This document shows, piece after piece, positions 44,796 to 53,669 of a stretch of 64,000 bases of DNA. Under the pieces are notes generated by a model that saw only the letters and a program-made list of their open reading frames with translations, did not search any database and was not told the DNA's origin. The position numbers and the translations under genes are program-made. Numbering within the stretch: the stretch's first letter is position 1; every line of letters begins with the position of its first letter. Source of the stretch: Larkinella insperata (GTDB lineage Bacteria; Bacteroidota; Bacteroidia; Cytophagales; Spirosomataceae); contig NZ_CP110973.1 in assembly GCF_026248825.1 (NCBI RefSeq), positions 5,105,501 through 5,169,500 of the forward strand, written 5' to 3'.

Positions 44796-46046
44796 TTATT
44801 TCAACAGGGTAAGGGAATAGACTTTTGATTTGGGCTGGCGGGTCAGGGCAATCTGACTTTCGAGCCATTTGATGAGGATGTTCTGTTCTTCCAGTCCCTT
44901 CACGTGCCGGCCCTGCTCGTAGGAGCGAAAGCCCAGAATGTAGGTCTGGTTCAGCGGGCGGTACTGGAAATAAAACAGTTCGTTCTTTTTCAGGATCAGC
45001 TGGCGCAGTTGTTCGGCCTGGGTGTAGGAAGCGCCCTGCCGGATGGGAACGCCCTCGGCCCATTGCTTCGCCGATGCCGTGATCACCTCTTCGTGGTCGG
45101 CGGTGAGGGTGTAAAATCCTTTTTTCAGACCGGTTATTTTAAGCGTCCGGCCGTCGGCCACCCCGGCTCCGGTTTCCGGGTCGTGGTCGGGTAGGGGCAG
45201 CGGCAGGTAGCGTTCGTCCATCGTAAACTTCAACGAACCGTTCTCCTTGCCGGCGTCCAGAATTTTAGTCGGGGCAGGGGTTTCGGCGCCGTTTTTACCC
45301 ACGTTGATCGCAACGGTTTCGACCGCGGGAGCCAGCCCGAGTCCTTTTTCCAGCGCGGTTGCCAGGTAATAATAACCGGTTGCGTTCAGGTGCACGCCGT
45401 TTTCCAGAATGGGCGCTTTCTGGCTAAGTTCCTGAATCCGTTTGTACAGATCGATAAACCGTTTGCCGCGCTCGGTCGCCGTTTTGGCAATTTCAGCCGC
45501 GTAGCGCTCCAGCATCGCGTTGCGTTGACCCACGTTCTGCGACGAATCAAACGCGACGACCGGGATGGGGGAGAGCAGAACGGTCTGGGCACCCAGTTGG
45601 TCAATTTTATCGAGCAGTTTGGTCAAACCCTCCTTGAACCGGGGTAAACCCGCTTCGCCCTCCTGCGCTTCCACCCCGCCGTAGCCCAGAAAAACGATGG
45701 TCGGTTTGGCCTGCGTCAGTTGGTTCATCAGGTGTTCGTAAGCCGTCGGTGGGTTGGTGAAGGTGCTGCGGGCATCGCCAAACACGTTGTCGCCCGTCCA
45801 GCCGAGGTTCCGGAACGTCACGAAGCGGTCGGGCCAGCGGGTAGTCAGGGCCAGTTCGAGGTAGCCGTACTGGAAGTCATTTTCAAACAGGGAGTTGCCG
45901 AGGAAAACCACCCGGTCGCCGTCTTTCAGCTCAAAGGGGGCGCTGGCGGTTCGGGGTTGGTTTTGGGCAAAAACCCGTCCGTTCAGAAGGATAACGATTA
46001 GTAGGAAAAGGAAACCAAGCGTGGCCGGAGCCTTAAGCTTTCTCAT
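44796..46046 (-). CDS. SGNH/GDSL hydrolase
   Basis: 416 residues with a signal peptide (about 1-28, cut after VFAQ). Block I is LGNSLFEND with the nucleophile S52, the block III-like motif is GYGGVE, and block V is ENGVHLN with the catalytic histidine. This is the SGNH subtype that accompanies PVC-type cytochrome proteins, sometimes as one fused polypeptide. Here they are separate genes two bases apart. It probably removes acyl or acetyl groups from carbohydrate in the periplasm. Confidence 0.88.
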   Translation of the reverse strand: MRKLKAPATLGFLFLLIVILLNGRVFAQNQPRTASAPFELKDGDRVVFLGNSLFENDFQYGYLELALTTRWPDRFVTFRNLGWTGDNVFGDARSTFTNPPTAYEHLMNQLTQAKPTIVFLGYGGVEAQEGEAGLPRFKEGLTKLLDKIDQLGAQTVLLSPIPVVAFDSSQNVGQRNAMLERYAAEIAKTATERGKRFIDLYKRIQELSQKAPILENGVHLNATGYYYLATALEKGLGLAPAVETVAINVGKNGAETPAPTKILDAGKENGSLKFTMDERYLPLPLPDHDPETGAGVADGRTLKITGLKKGFYTLTADHEEVITASAKQWAEGVPIRQGASYTQAEQLRQLILKKNELFYFQYRPLNQTYILGFRSYEQGRHVKGLEEQNILIKWLESQIALTRQPKSKVYSLTLLK

Positions 46047-46143
46047 GCATTGTTAATTAAAAGTAATCAAAGGGTTTGGGGTATTGTAGCAAAAGGCAAA
46101 CAAGGAGCTTTTTCTACTGACAAAAAGCCGCTCCCAAGCGATT

Positions 46144-48042
46144 TTAGAGCCATTCCCAGGCGCTCCGGTAGCCGTTGAGGTTTTCTGAATACGTAATGAA
46201 ATCGGCGTAAAAGGGCAGCCCGGCCAGCGTCGCACTGTCGCCCACGATGATCAGCTTTTTGCGGGCGCGGGTCATGGCCACGTTCATCCGGCGAATGTCG
46301 GACAGAAAACCGATGTCGCCCGCGGCATTGCTCCGGGTCATGGAAATATAGACAATGTCCCGTTCCTGGCCCTGAAAACTGTCGATGGTGTTGACCGAAA
46401 TCGTGCGCAAATACGGCTGTAACTCCGGCGTGTGCAGCAGCTGCTCGTTCAGAACGGCCAGTTGCTGTTTGTAGGGCGAAATGACGGCGATGGTCGGGAA
46501 GTTCTCGGGCAGATAATGCGGGCCCAGTTCGGCCACCAGTTCGGTCAGGTGCTTCATCAGCAGGGCCGCTTCCTCCGGATTGGTGGAGCTGGTGCCCTCC
46601 AGTTTTTCGTCGAACCCGCAGCCCGCCGTATCGATGAATTGCAGGGAGGTGTCGCCCTCAAACAGCGCATGAGCCGCCACCGAGGGGTGGGCCTTGACCT
46701 GGTTGGCGTAAAACACCTGCGAGGAATAGCCCATGATGTGATGGTGCATCCGGTACTGCTCCTCCAGCAGGCTGACGGCTTCGGGGTGCCGGGCCACGCT
46801 TTTTTCCAGCAGGGTGGTATTCAGCCCCTTGCGGGCGGCTTCGGTCGATTTGATGGTCGGCGGCAACTGGCAGTGATCTCCGGCCAACACCACCTTCTGG
46901 GCTTTCAGAATCGGAATCCAGCAGGCCGGTTCCAGCGCCTGCCCGGCTTCGTCGATGACCACCGTATGGAAGCGCAGGTTCCGGATCATGTACTGGTTGG
47001 AGCCCACGAGCGTAGCCGTAATGACCTGCGCTTTCGTCACCAGATCGTCCACGACGTACTGCTCAATATCCGTCACCTCCTTCATGATGCGGTGGGCTTC
47101 ATCAAACAGGGCTTTCCGCTGGTCGCGCTCGGCTTTCCCGAAATTGCGCTTGTACTTGTGGGCCATGTTTTTGAACTCGGCAGCCTGTTTCTTCAGCTTC
47201 TTGGCGTCCTTCATCTGGGGGTGGTCGGCCATTTTCTGGTCCAGTGTGAGCGCCATCAGCCGCTCCGACACGCGGGCCGGATTGCCCACCCGCAGGACGT
47301 TTAGCCCCTGTTCATGGAGTTTTTCGCTCAGCAGATCGACGGCGGTGTTGCTGGGAGCCGCCACCAGAATTTGCCGATGATCCTGCTTCACCAGGGCTTT
47401 GATGGCCTGCACCAGCGTGGTGGTTTTGCCGGTACCCGGCGGGCCGTGAACGATGGCCAGTTCGTTGGCCGCCCGGATTTTGTCGACCGCCCGTTGCTGG
47501 CTCTCGTTGAGTTGCGGCATGGGCAGGGGCGGCAGGTCGGGGTGGAACGTCGGGGACGCCTGGCCGGTCAGAATCTGGACCAGCCGGTTTTGCGGTTTCT
47601 CGGTCAGGGTGCTGGCCAGCTTGAGGGCGTCCTGCATTTCGTCGTAGCTCTTGTCGTCGAACAGCAGTTCAACGCCCAGCTTGCCATCGCGCGACCAATC
47701 GGGCAGTTCGTCGGTCAGCAGGGTAATTTTAAGCCGGTTGCCGCTCTGGTGGGCAATGGTGCCTTCCACCCGGTCGGTTTTCGGGTCGTGGTTGCTGAAA
47801 AATACGGCGGGCATTCCGGCCCGGAACTGGTGCGATAGATCGTGGTGCGTGGTGCGTTCCACTTCCACCGTCAGGTAATCGCCCCGGCTGGGTTCGGAGC
47901 CGCGGATGGCGATGGGGTACCAGGTCAGGCCGTTGGACCGGCGCTCGGCAATGGAGGTGGTTTCGGTGAGTTTGCGGTATTGGGTACGGTCTTCTTCCCG
48001 TTCAATTTTCAGTAACTCAAGCAACTGTTTAAAGTAATCCAT
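46144..48042 (-). CDS. Superfamily 1 DNA/RNA helicase (IGHMBP2/SMUBP-2-like)
   Basis: 632 residues from the ATG at 48042; a TTG two codons earlier is less likely. Motif I GPPGTGKTTT near 200, motif Ia-like APSNTAVDLL, motif II VIDEAGQALE near 360, motif III GDHCQLPPT, motif IV-V LEEQYRM and NTIDSFQGQERDIV, and motif VI VAMTRARKKL are all present. An N-terminal OB-like part precedes the ATPase. It acts in the cytosol on DNA or RNA, with the exact substrate unknown. The upstream GNAT gene ends 56 bases before it. Confidence 0.93.
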   Translation of the reverse strand: MDYFKQLLELLKIEREEDRTQYRKLTETTSIAERRSNGLTWYPIAIRGSEPSRGDYLTVEVERTTHHDLSHQFRAGMPAVFFSNHDPKTDRVEGTIAHQSGNRLKITLLTDELPDWSRDGKLGVELLFDDKSYDEMQDALKLASTLTEKPQNRLVQILTGQASPTFHPDLPPLPMPQLNESQQRAVDKIRAANELAIVHGPPGTGKTTTLVQAIKALVKQDHRQILVAAPSNTAVDLLSEKLHEQGLNVLRVGNPARVSERLMALTLDQKMADHPQMKDAKKLKKQAAEFKNMAHKYKRNFGKAERDQRKALFDEAHRIMKEVTDIEQYVVDDLVTKAQVITATLVGSNQYMIRNLRFHTVVIDEAGQALEPACWIPILKAQKVVLAGDHCQLPPTIKSTEAARKGLNTTLLEKSVARHPEAVSLLEEQYRMHHHIMGYSSQVFYANQVKAHPSVAAHALFEGDTSLQFIDTAGCGFDEKLEGTSSTNPEEAALLMKHLTELVAELGPHYLPENFPTIAVISPYKQQLAVLNEQLLHTPELQPYLRTISVNTIDSFQGQERDIVYISMTRSNAAGDIGFLSDIRRMNVAMTRARKKLIIVGDSATLAGLPFYADFITYSENLNGYRSAWEWL

Positions 48043-48098
48043 TCCCAAAGATAACGCTTATTCCAGCGCCCTGAAAACGGGAAAAAGCCATATTTTGG

Positions 48099-48590
48099 TC
48101 AAAACCGCATCACGTAATACTGGCAGAGAAAGGTTTGCCCGAACTCCTCGACGGGCCGCTGGAACGTAGGGCTAAAACCGTTGCGTTCGTAAAACCGCAT
48201 CAGGGCCGGGCGGGTGGCGTCGGTTTCGAGCTGAATTTCGTGAATCCCCCGTTTGCGGCACTCGCTGCGGCAAAATTCCAGGATGGGCGCGAACAGGTTT
48301 TGCCCGGAAAAGAGCCGCCGAATGGCCAGTTTGTGAATGAAACCGGCGGTGTTGTCGGGTACGTCTCCGAAATAAAGCGGGTCTTTCCATTGCAGGATAA
48401 ACGTAGCCGCCGGAACGTCGTCGGCGTAGAGCACGTAGCTGTGGTCGCGCGTGTCGGCGTCGAAGAGGTTTTCGGCGGTGAGCGTGTTGGGTTGCCACAA
48501 TTCCTGCCCGGAATCGGTCAGCCACTGGCCCACCTCGCGGACAATCGCCAGAAAGTCGTCGGGGCGGTCGTTACGAAACGTAAAGGTCAT
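48099..48590 (-). CDS. GNAT family N-acetyltransferase
   Basis: 163 residues from the ATG at 48590; an upstream extension is unsupported. Acetyl-CoA site features are seen in HKLAIRRLFSGQNL (loop before helix 3) and the last third LETDATRPALMRFYERNGF, typical of GNAT. The catalytic residue cannot be named. The substrate is unknown. It lies on the same strand as the helicase gene and may be co-transcribed with it. Confidence 0.85.
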   Translation of the reverse strand: MTFTFRNDRPDDFLAIVREVGQWLTDSGQELWQPNTLTAENLFDADTRDHSYVLYADDVPAATFILQWKDPLYFGDVPDNTAGFIHKLAIRRLFSGQNLFAPILEFCRSECRKRGIHEIQLETDATRPALMRFYERNGFSPTFQRPVEEFGQTFLCQYYVMRF

Positions 48591-48804
48591 GGTGTTGTGT
48601 TGCCGAAAAAAGGTATGATCGGTTACTAGGTAAAGCACATTCCCCAAAAATTTGTTCACCAAGGCGGTTTTGCCTCAAAAAAAGATGATTTGGTGCGATC
48701 TTGTTGAAGGTTCCTTAAACATCTTTGCGGAACGGATAGTTAGAAAATCGCCTTTCTTTGTCTAGCCGGATGCTCGGGTGGCCGTAGGCGTAACAACTAT
48801 CTAT

Positions 48805-50127
48805 ATGCCTGCGGCCCGCCCGACATCTATTTACCCGCTGACACTGAGCCAAAACCGGTATTTACGGTACGGCGTTTTTTTCTACCTCTACGTGATGCAG
48901 GGCATTCCGGCGGGTTTTTCCCTGACGGCCCTGGCCAATTACCTGACCGCCGAGGGCGTCAAACCGTCGGTGATCGGTTCGTTTGCGGCCATTATCGGTT
49001 TGCCCTGGGCGTTTCAGTTCGTTTGGGGAACCTTCATCGACCGCTACCAGGGCTCGGCGATGGGCCGGCGGAAGCCGTGGGTCGTGGGGGCGCAGAGCCT
49101 GGCGTTTCTGGCTTCGCTGAGTTTGCTGGTCATTCGGAACCCGGTGGCGGAAGTGCAGACGCTGGCCTGGCTGTTTTTTGCCCACAGCGTGTTTGCGTCG
49201 GTGCAGGATGCGAGCGTGGATGCCATGGCGATTTCCGTGATTCGGGAAGGGGAGCGGGGACGCGTCAACGCGTTTATGCGGGCGGGTTTTCTGCTGGGCA
49301 TGGGGCTGGGGGCGGCCGTGTTTTCGCACCTGCTGCGCCAATACGGTTTTTTCAGCGCGGCCCTGACTTTGTCGCTGAGTTTGCTGGCGCTGACCCTGCT
49401 GACGTTTTTCATCCGCGAGCGCCCGGAAGATCGCCTTTTGCCGTTTTCCCGAAAACCCCTGACGGCTTTTCCGGACGCCGTCGTCCAACGGACGGTATTG
49501 ACGCAGCACGATTTCCGGTGGCTGTTTACTGAACTGTTTAAAGGCTTACTGGCCCGGCGGAGTCTGCTGCTGTTTGGGGCGGTGGTGGCCGCTTACCTGA
49601 GTGTCAGCCTGTTTGTCCGCGCCTACAATTACCACCTGATCCAGGTGCTGGGCTGGGCCGATACGTCGGTTTCGTTTCTGACGGGAACGTACGGCATGCT
49701 GGTAGCGACGATCTCGGCGCTCGTGGGCGGCTACCTGGCCGACTGGCTGGGCAACCGCCGTTTTCTGCTGATCGTGCTAACGCTGATTGCGGTGTACCTG
49801 CTGAGTTTCAACCTTATGGCCGACTGGTGGCGGTGGCCTTCGGTTGCCCAGGGCGGGCTGATTGCGTTCTACTTCATGGACCCCTTTATCAGCGTGGCCG
49901 CCATGCCGCTGCTGATGGCCGTTTGCCGACCGGGCGTGGAGGGTTCGCAGTTCACGACTTATATGGCGTTTGTGAATTTGTCCGACATCGCCGGAACGTT
50001 TCTGGCGGGGCAGGCGCTACTGCACATCGGAGCGCCGGTGATCGGGCTGATGGCGGGGGGGCTGGTGGCGCTCGCCCTGCTGACGGTGCTGTTTCTGGTG
50101 CGAATTCCGACTGTTGGGACTCGGTAA
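48805..50127 (+). CDS. MFS transporter, AmpG/PAT-like
   Basis: 440 residues from the ATG at 48805; a GTG at 48778 would add nine residues. There are about twelve membrane segments. GIPAGFSLTALANYL at the first helix, WGTFIDRYQG in loop 2-3 and GRRKPWVV match the PAT subfamily that includes AmpG, which imports muropeptides (anhydromuropeptide recycling). No amidase or beta-lactamase is nearby. It is divergent from the GNAT gene. Confidence 0.85.
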   Translation: MPAARPTSIYPLTLSQNRYLRYGVFFYLYVMQGIPAGFSLTALANYLTAEGVKPSVIGSFAAIIGLPWAFQFVWGTFIDRYQGSAMGRRKPWVVGAQSLAFLASLSLLVIRNPVAEVQTLAWLFFAHSVFASVQDASVDAMAISVIREGERGRVNAFMRAGFLLGMGLGAAVFSHLLRQYGFFSAALTLSLSLLALTLLTFFIRERPEDRLLPFSRKPLTAFPDAVVQRTVLTQHDFRWLFTELFKGLLARRSLLLFGAVVAAYLSVSLFVRAYNYHLIQVLGWADTSVSFLTGTYGMLVATISALVGGYLADWLGNRRFLLIVLTLIAVYLLSFNLMADWWRWPSVAQGGLIAFYFMDPFISVAAMPLLMAVCRPGVEGSQFTTYMAFVNLSDIAGTFLAGQALLHIGAPVIGLMAGGLVALALLTVLFLVRIPTVGTR

Positions 50128-50215
50128 GCGGACCGTTGGATTACTGACGAAAGCAGGAAGAGGTAGACCGGCTATTTTTTCTACTTTCGTGGAAAAAACC
50201 GTGTCACCACTTCCA

Positions 50216-51007
50216 ATGAAAAGACGTCAGTTTGTCAAGTCATCCCTTTTAACCACTTCGGCGGCTGGTTTGCTGAATCCGCTGGATCAGTCCGCCCATC
50301 AACAAAATACCGCACCGGAATTTTATGAACTCCGGATTTACACCCTGAAAAACGGCAAACAGCAGAAGGTGGTCGAAAATTACCTCCAGAATGCCGTCAT
50401 TCCAGCGTATAACCGGCTGGGCAGCAAAACCGTCGGCGTGTTTACCGAACACCTCCCGCAGAGCCAGAGCAAACTGGTGGTGGTCATTCCGTTTTCGTCG
50501 CTGGACGAATACTTCAGCCGGCCCGAAAAACTAAGCAAAGATTCGGCGTACCAGCAGGCGGCTGCCGACTACCTGAACGCGGAAGCGACCAATCCGCCCT
50601 ACGAACGCATCGAAAGTTCGCTGATGCGGGCCTTTGCCGACATGCCCAAACTGGAAGCGCCCGAGAAAAAACCGCGCATTTTTGAGCTGCGTCGCTACGA
50701 AAGCCACAACGAAACGGCCGGAAAGAAGAAAATCGAGATGTTTAACGAAGGCGGGGAAATCAAAATCTTCAAGCGCGTCGGCCTGACGCCGGTGTTTTTC
50801 GGGGAAACGCTCATCGGCGCTTTCCGCCCGAACCTGACCTATATGCTGACGTTTGACGACATGGCGGAGCACGACCGCAACTGGAAAACGTTCGGCAGCG
50901 ATCCGGACTGGAAGAAGGTGAGCAGCCTGCCCGAGTACGCCAACGACCGCATCCTGTCGAACATCAACCGGATGTTTCTGATCCCGACGGCTTTCTCGCA
51001 AATCTAA
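50216..51007 (+). CDS. NIPSNAP family protein, Tat-type signal
   Basis: 263 residues from the ATG at 50216. The N-terminus MKRRQFVKSSLLTTSAAGLL has RR-x-F-V-K and a hydrophobic stretch, a twin-arginine-like signal. Two ferredoxin-like NIPSNAP modules follow: FYELRIYTLKNG near 38-50 and IFELRRYESHNE near 158. The C-terminal block HDRNWKTFGSD is typical. Periplasmic NIPSNAP proteins of Bacteroidota are of unknown function. A TACTTTCG at 50182-50189 could be a promoter element. It ends nine bases before a hairpin terminator. Confidence 0.88.
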   Translation: MKRRQFVKSSLLTTSAAGLLNPLDQSAHQQNTAPEFYELRIYTLKNGKQQKVVENYLQNAVIPAYNRLGSKTVGVFTEHLPQSQSKLVVVIPFSSLDEYFSRPEKLSKDSAYQQAAADYLNAEATNPPYERIESSLMRAFADMPKLEAPEKKPRIFELRRYESHNETAGKKKIEMFNEGGEIKIFKRVGLTPVFFGETLIGAFRPNLTYMLTFDDMAEHDRNWKTFGSDPDWKKVSSLPEYANDRILSNINRMFLIPTAFSQI

Positions 51008-51015
51008 TGCTGTAT

Positions 51016-51042
51016 TACCGGGAGCATTCGATGCTCCCGGTA
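51016..51042 (+). terminator. 12-bp hairpin between convergent genes
   Basis: TACCGGGAGCAT at 51016-51027 pairs perfectly with 51031-51042 around the loop TCG. It sits between the stops of the NIPSNAP gene (51007) and the lipoprotein gene (51052), so it can serve both strands. There is no clear T-run. Confidence 0.7.
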
Positions 51043-51051
51043 GTCAACTTC

Positions 51052-51903
51052 TTACTGCGGGCATTCCCACTCGTAGCCGTTGATGAGCAACCGAATTCGG
51101 GGATCATCGGCGTATTTATGCATTCGAATCTGATATTTGAGCCGTCCGGCACTGTCGTAAATATATTTCAGGTCGAATTCTATCTGAACACCTGGTATGA
51201 TTGCGTGCATATCGGTACGCAGGTTCCGGTCGGATTTTCCAAAGAACGTAACCGGATCGGGAACCGGATTCGGTTTGGTTAAATCATACTCGTAGGTGGT
51301 TATGTTCCCTCCCTCATCAGCCCTGACCAGGTTGCCGTTTTCAATCGTGTACGTATAGGGTCCCCGGCGGATGACGTACCCTTCGGCATCGTAGGTAACG
51401 TTTGAATCAATGACCATTCCCTGGCTATTGAGGGTGTATGTCTTATGGTAAGACGGGGGGACCGGATAGTGAAAATAATCCGGGGTGTCTTTTACATCGA
51501 TTTGAGTTGGCGAAGTGTAGGTGTACTCGTAGGTAAAGTTTGCCGTTGGTCTCTTCAATCGATTAACGGTTTTTATGACCCGCCCCTGGGCATCGTATTC
51601 GTACGAGGTATTGCTCTCTTCGGCCCCGATCCGGTAGGTTTCGTCTTTCCAGCCAATGGCGTAAGAAACTCCATTGATTTGCTGAATGTCACGAACAAAG
51701 AAAAGGCCTTCGTTCCAGCCGGTAACCTGCTGGCCCACTGTCACGGTTTCGCCGGGCTGGAGCGAGCGATAATTCAGGTCGGATAGCCGCAAACGGATTC
51801 GGCAGGGATTGGTTTCCTGGGGTGGAAAGTGATCCTGCACGGCGCAGGAACCAATCAGAAAAATTAAACAGGCGGGGAGAAAAGAACGTAGTAACGTGTG
51901 CAT
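51052..51903 (-). CDS. Hypothetical lipoprotein with YD/RHS-like repeats
   Basis: 283 residues. Lipobox LIGSC makes C20 the lipidated residue. The body has loose RHS/YD-like repeats (YEYDAQGRVIKT, TYDAEGYVIRR, IYDSAGRLKYQ), as in many Bacteroidota outer-membrane lipoproteins that wrap as beta strands. The function is unknown. It is convergent with the NIPSNAP gene and is followed upstream by the SusCD terminator on the same strand, so it is a separate unit. Confidence 0.78.
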   Translation of the reverse strand: MHTLLRSFLPACLIFLIGSCAVQDHFPPQETNPCRIRLRLSDLNYRSLQPGETVTVGQQVTGWNEGLFFVRDIQQINGVSYAIGWKDETYRIGAEESNTSYEYDAQGRVIKTVNRLKRPTANFTYEYTYTSPTQIDVKDTPDYFHYPVPPSYHKTYTLNSQGMVIDSNVTYDAEGYVIRRGPYTYTIENGNLVRADEGGNITTYEYDLTKPNPVPDPVTFFGKSDRNLRTDMHAIIPGVQIEFDLKYIYDSAGRLKYQIRMHKYADDPRIRLLINGYEWECPQ

Positions 51904-52025
51904 GATCTGAAGGGTTTAGACTTACAGCATAGACATCTTTTGCCGGCTCAACGTTGTAATGCGTCTTGTAGAAATTGTATAAAATGGTCGAAAAGTTATA
52001 GTTTGGTTGGCGGTTCCGCAAAAAG

Positions 52026-52052
52026 AAACCCCGCCCTTCAACCGGCGGGGTT
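52026..52052 (-). terminator. Terminator of the susCD transcript
   Basis: CCCCGCC (52029-52035) pairs with GGCGGGG (52044-52050), with two further A-T pairs outside. On the minus strand a T-rich run (TTTCTTTT) follows the stem. It lies 30 bases after the susD-like stop. Confidence 0.8.
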
Positions 52053-52081
52053 CGGGATACAATCGGGAAACGCTAGGGGTG

Positions 52082-53551
52082 TTACCTGGGCGGGTACTGC
52101 GTCAGGTTTTTCATCAGATCCAGTTCCGCCGTCGGCACGGGCCAGTATTCGTGCTGGCCTTTCACGAATCCTTTTTTGCTCAGCTTTTCTTCCAACTGCC
52201 CCCAGCGGGCCAGGTCGTAAAACCGGTGGCCTTCGTAGACCAGTTCAACCCGGCGCTCGTTCTGAATAATCGTCCGGAGGCTGGCCTGGGCCGTTTCCGT
52301 CACGGCGGCCAGTTTAGCTCGCGATCGCACTTCGTTCAATGGTTTAAGCGCATCGGCTGATTTACCCAGTTCGTTGAGCGCTTCGGCCTGATTCAGCAGC
52401 ACTTCCGCGTAGCGAATGATGGGGTAATTCACGTCGAAGTTGTCCACCTGCGCCATGATTTTTCCCTCGGGCAAAAATTTACGGACGTTGGCGTTGTTGA
52501 AATACTGCGTGCGCATGGGCAGGCTCGGAAACACTTTCGGGCCGGTTCCGTCCACGTCGATGGAGTCGGCGGGCGTGGCTCCGGCAATCAGGACGGATTT
52601 CCGCCGAATGTCGCCGGGAGCAAACAGTTTCTTGGATTCCTCGCTGGGCGTGTACCAGTTGGCCCAGCCAATGGTCGGGCTCCACATGGCGGCAATGGAG
52701 TTTTCGGAAGCATCCGACCAGTACCCCGGCGCAAAGCCCACCGACTGAAAATCCATCAGGGATTCGGAACTGTTGTCGGCCTGGCCATTGAACATCGCGA
52801 TGTAGTTGGGCACCAGCCGGTATTGCCCCAGCGTGATTACCTGCTGCGAGGCATCGGCGGCCTGTTGCCATTTTTTCTGGTAGAGGTACACCCGGCCCAG
52901 GAAGCCCTGCGCGGCCCCTTTGGTGACCCGGCCGACGGGGTTGCTGGCGGCCACCGGAAGGTCCGGGATGGCCGCGGTCAGATCGGCTTCAACCTGTTGG
53001 TAAACCGTCGCCTGCGGAGTCCGGGCCAGATCGGCGTACTCGGGTTGCGTCAGCACTTTGGTGAAAAACGGAATGTCGCCAAACGTGATCGTGAGGTTCC
53101 AGTAGTAGAGCGCCCGCAGAAATTTGGCTTCGGCCAGGTACTGCTTTTTCAGGGCCTCGTCCATCGTAACGGGGGGCACTTTTTCCAGGAAGGTGTTGGC
53201 CCGGAAAATCCCTTTGTAGGCGTCGTACCAGCGGGCGCGCGAGAACGGGTTATCGGGAAACCACCGGAAATCGCTGGCGTTTTTAAAGTGAAAACCGTAA
53301 TCGCCCGTGTCGCCGGTTTTTTCGTCGATGTCGTCGGACGGACAGCTTCCCAGAACGATCACGGATTCGCGGTATAATCCTTTCTGGCCAATCACGTCGT
53401 ACACCGCCGTCAGGGCTTGTTCTACGTCTTTGGCGTCTTTGAAAAAGTTGGATTCGGCAACGCCGTTGGTGAATTCTTTGGTGACAAAGTCTTCTTTACA
53501 GCCAAACACCAGGGTGGCAGTCAGCAGGAGAGAAAGTAGGCTATATTTCAT
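52082..53551 (-). CDS. RagB/SusD family nutrient-binding outer-membrane lipoprotein
   Basis: 489 residues. Lipobox LVFGC puts lipidation at C18. SusD-type N-terminal TPR helices are seen (AEAKFLRALYYWNLTITFGDIPF) and the C-terminal SusD signature YAEVLLNQAEALNELG with RYAEVL. It binds the substrate on the cell surface and feeds it to the SusC-type transporter encoded immediately upstream in the operon. The ligand cannot be read from the sequence; no glycoside hydrolase lies in this locus. Confidence 0.94.
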   Translation of the reverse strand: MKYSLLSLLLTATLVFGCKEDFVTKEFTNGVAESNFFKDAKDVEQALTAVYDVIGQKGLYRESVIVLGSCPSDDIDEKTGDTGDYGFHFKNASDFRWFPDNPFSRARWYDAYKGIFRANTFLEKVPPVTMDEALKKQYLAEAKFLRALYYWNLTITFGDIPFFTKVLTQPEYADLARTPQATVYQQVEADLTAAIPDLPVAASNPVGRVTKGAAQGFLGRVYLYQKKWQQAADASQQVITLGQYRLVPNYIAMFNGQADNSSESLMDFQSVGFAPGYWSDASENSIAAMWSPTIGWANWYTPSEESKKLFAPGDIRRKSVLIAGATPADSIDVDGTGPKVFPSLPMRTQYFNNANVRKFLPEGKIMAQVDNFDVNYPIIRYAEVLLNQAEALNELGKSADALKPLNEVRSRAKLAAVTETAQASLRTIIQNERRVELVYEGHRFYDLARWGQLEEKLSKKGFVKGQHEYWPVPTAELDLMKNLTQYPPR

Positions 53552-53604
53552 GATTTCTTCAAGTATCGAGTTGGTTGTTTTGGAGAGAAAAGAGCCAGGA
53601 AAAA

Positions 53605-53665
53605 AGACAAGAGAACCATACCCAGCATCCAGTATCTTTCATCTATTGTCTCCTCTCTCTTGTCT
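53605..53665 (-). repeat. Inverted repeat in the susC-susD intergenic region
   Basis: AGACAAGAGA at 53605-53614 pairs with TCTCTTGTCT at 53656-53665 (10 bp, 41-base loop). On the minus strand a TTTTTT run follows the 3' arm. It could partly terminate transcription between susC and susD and so set their ratio. Confidence 0.4.
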
Positions 53666-53669
53666 CCAT

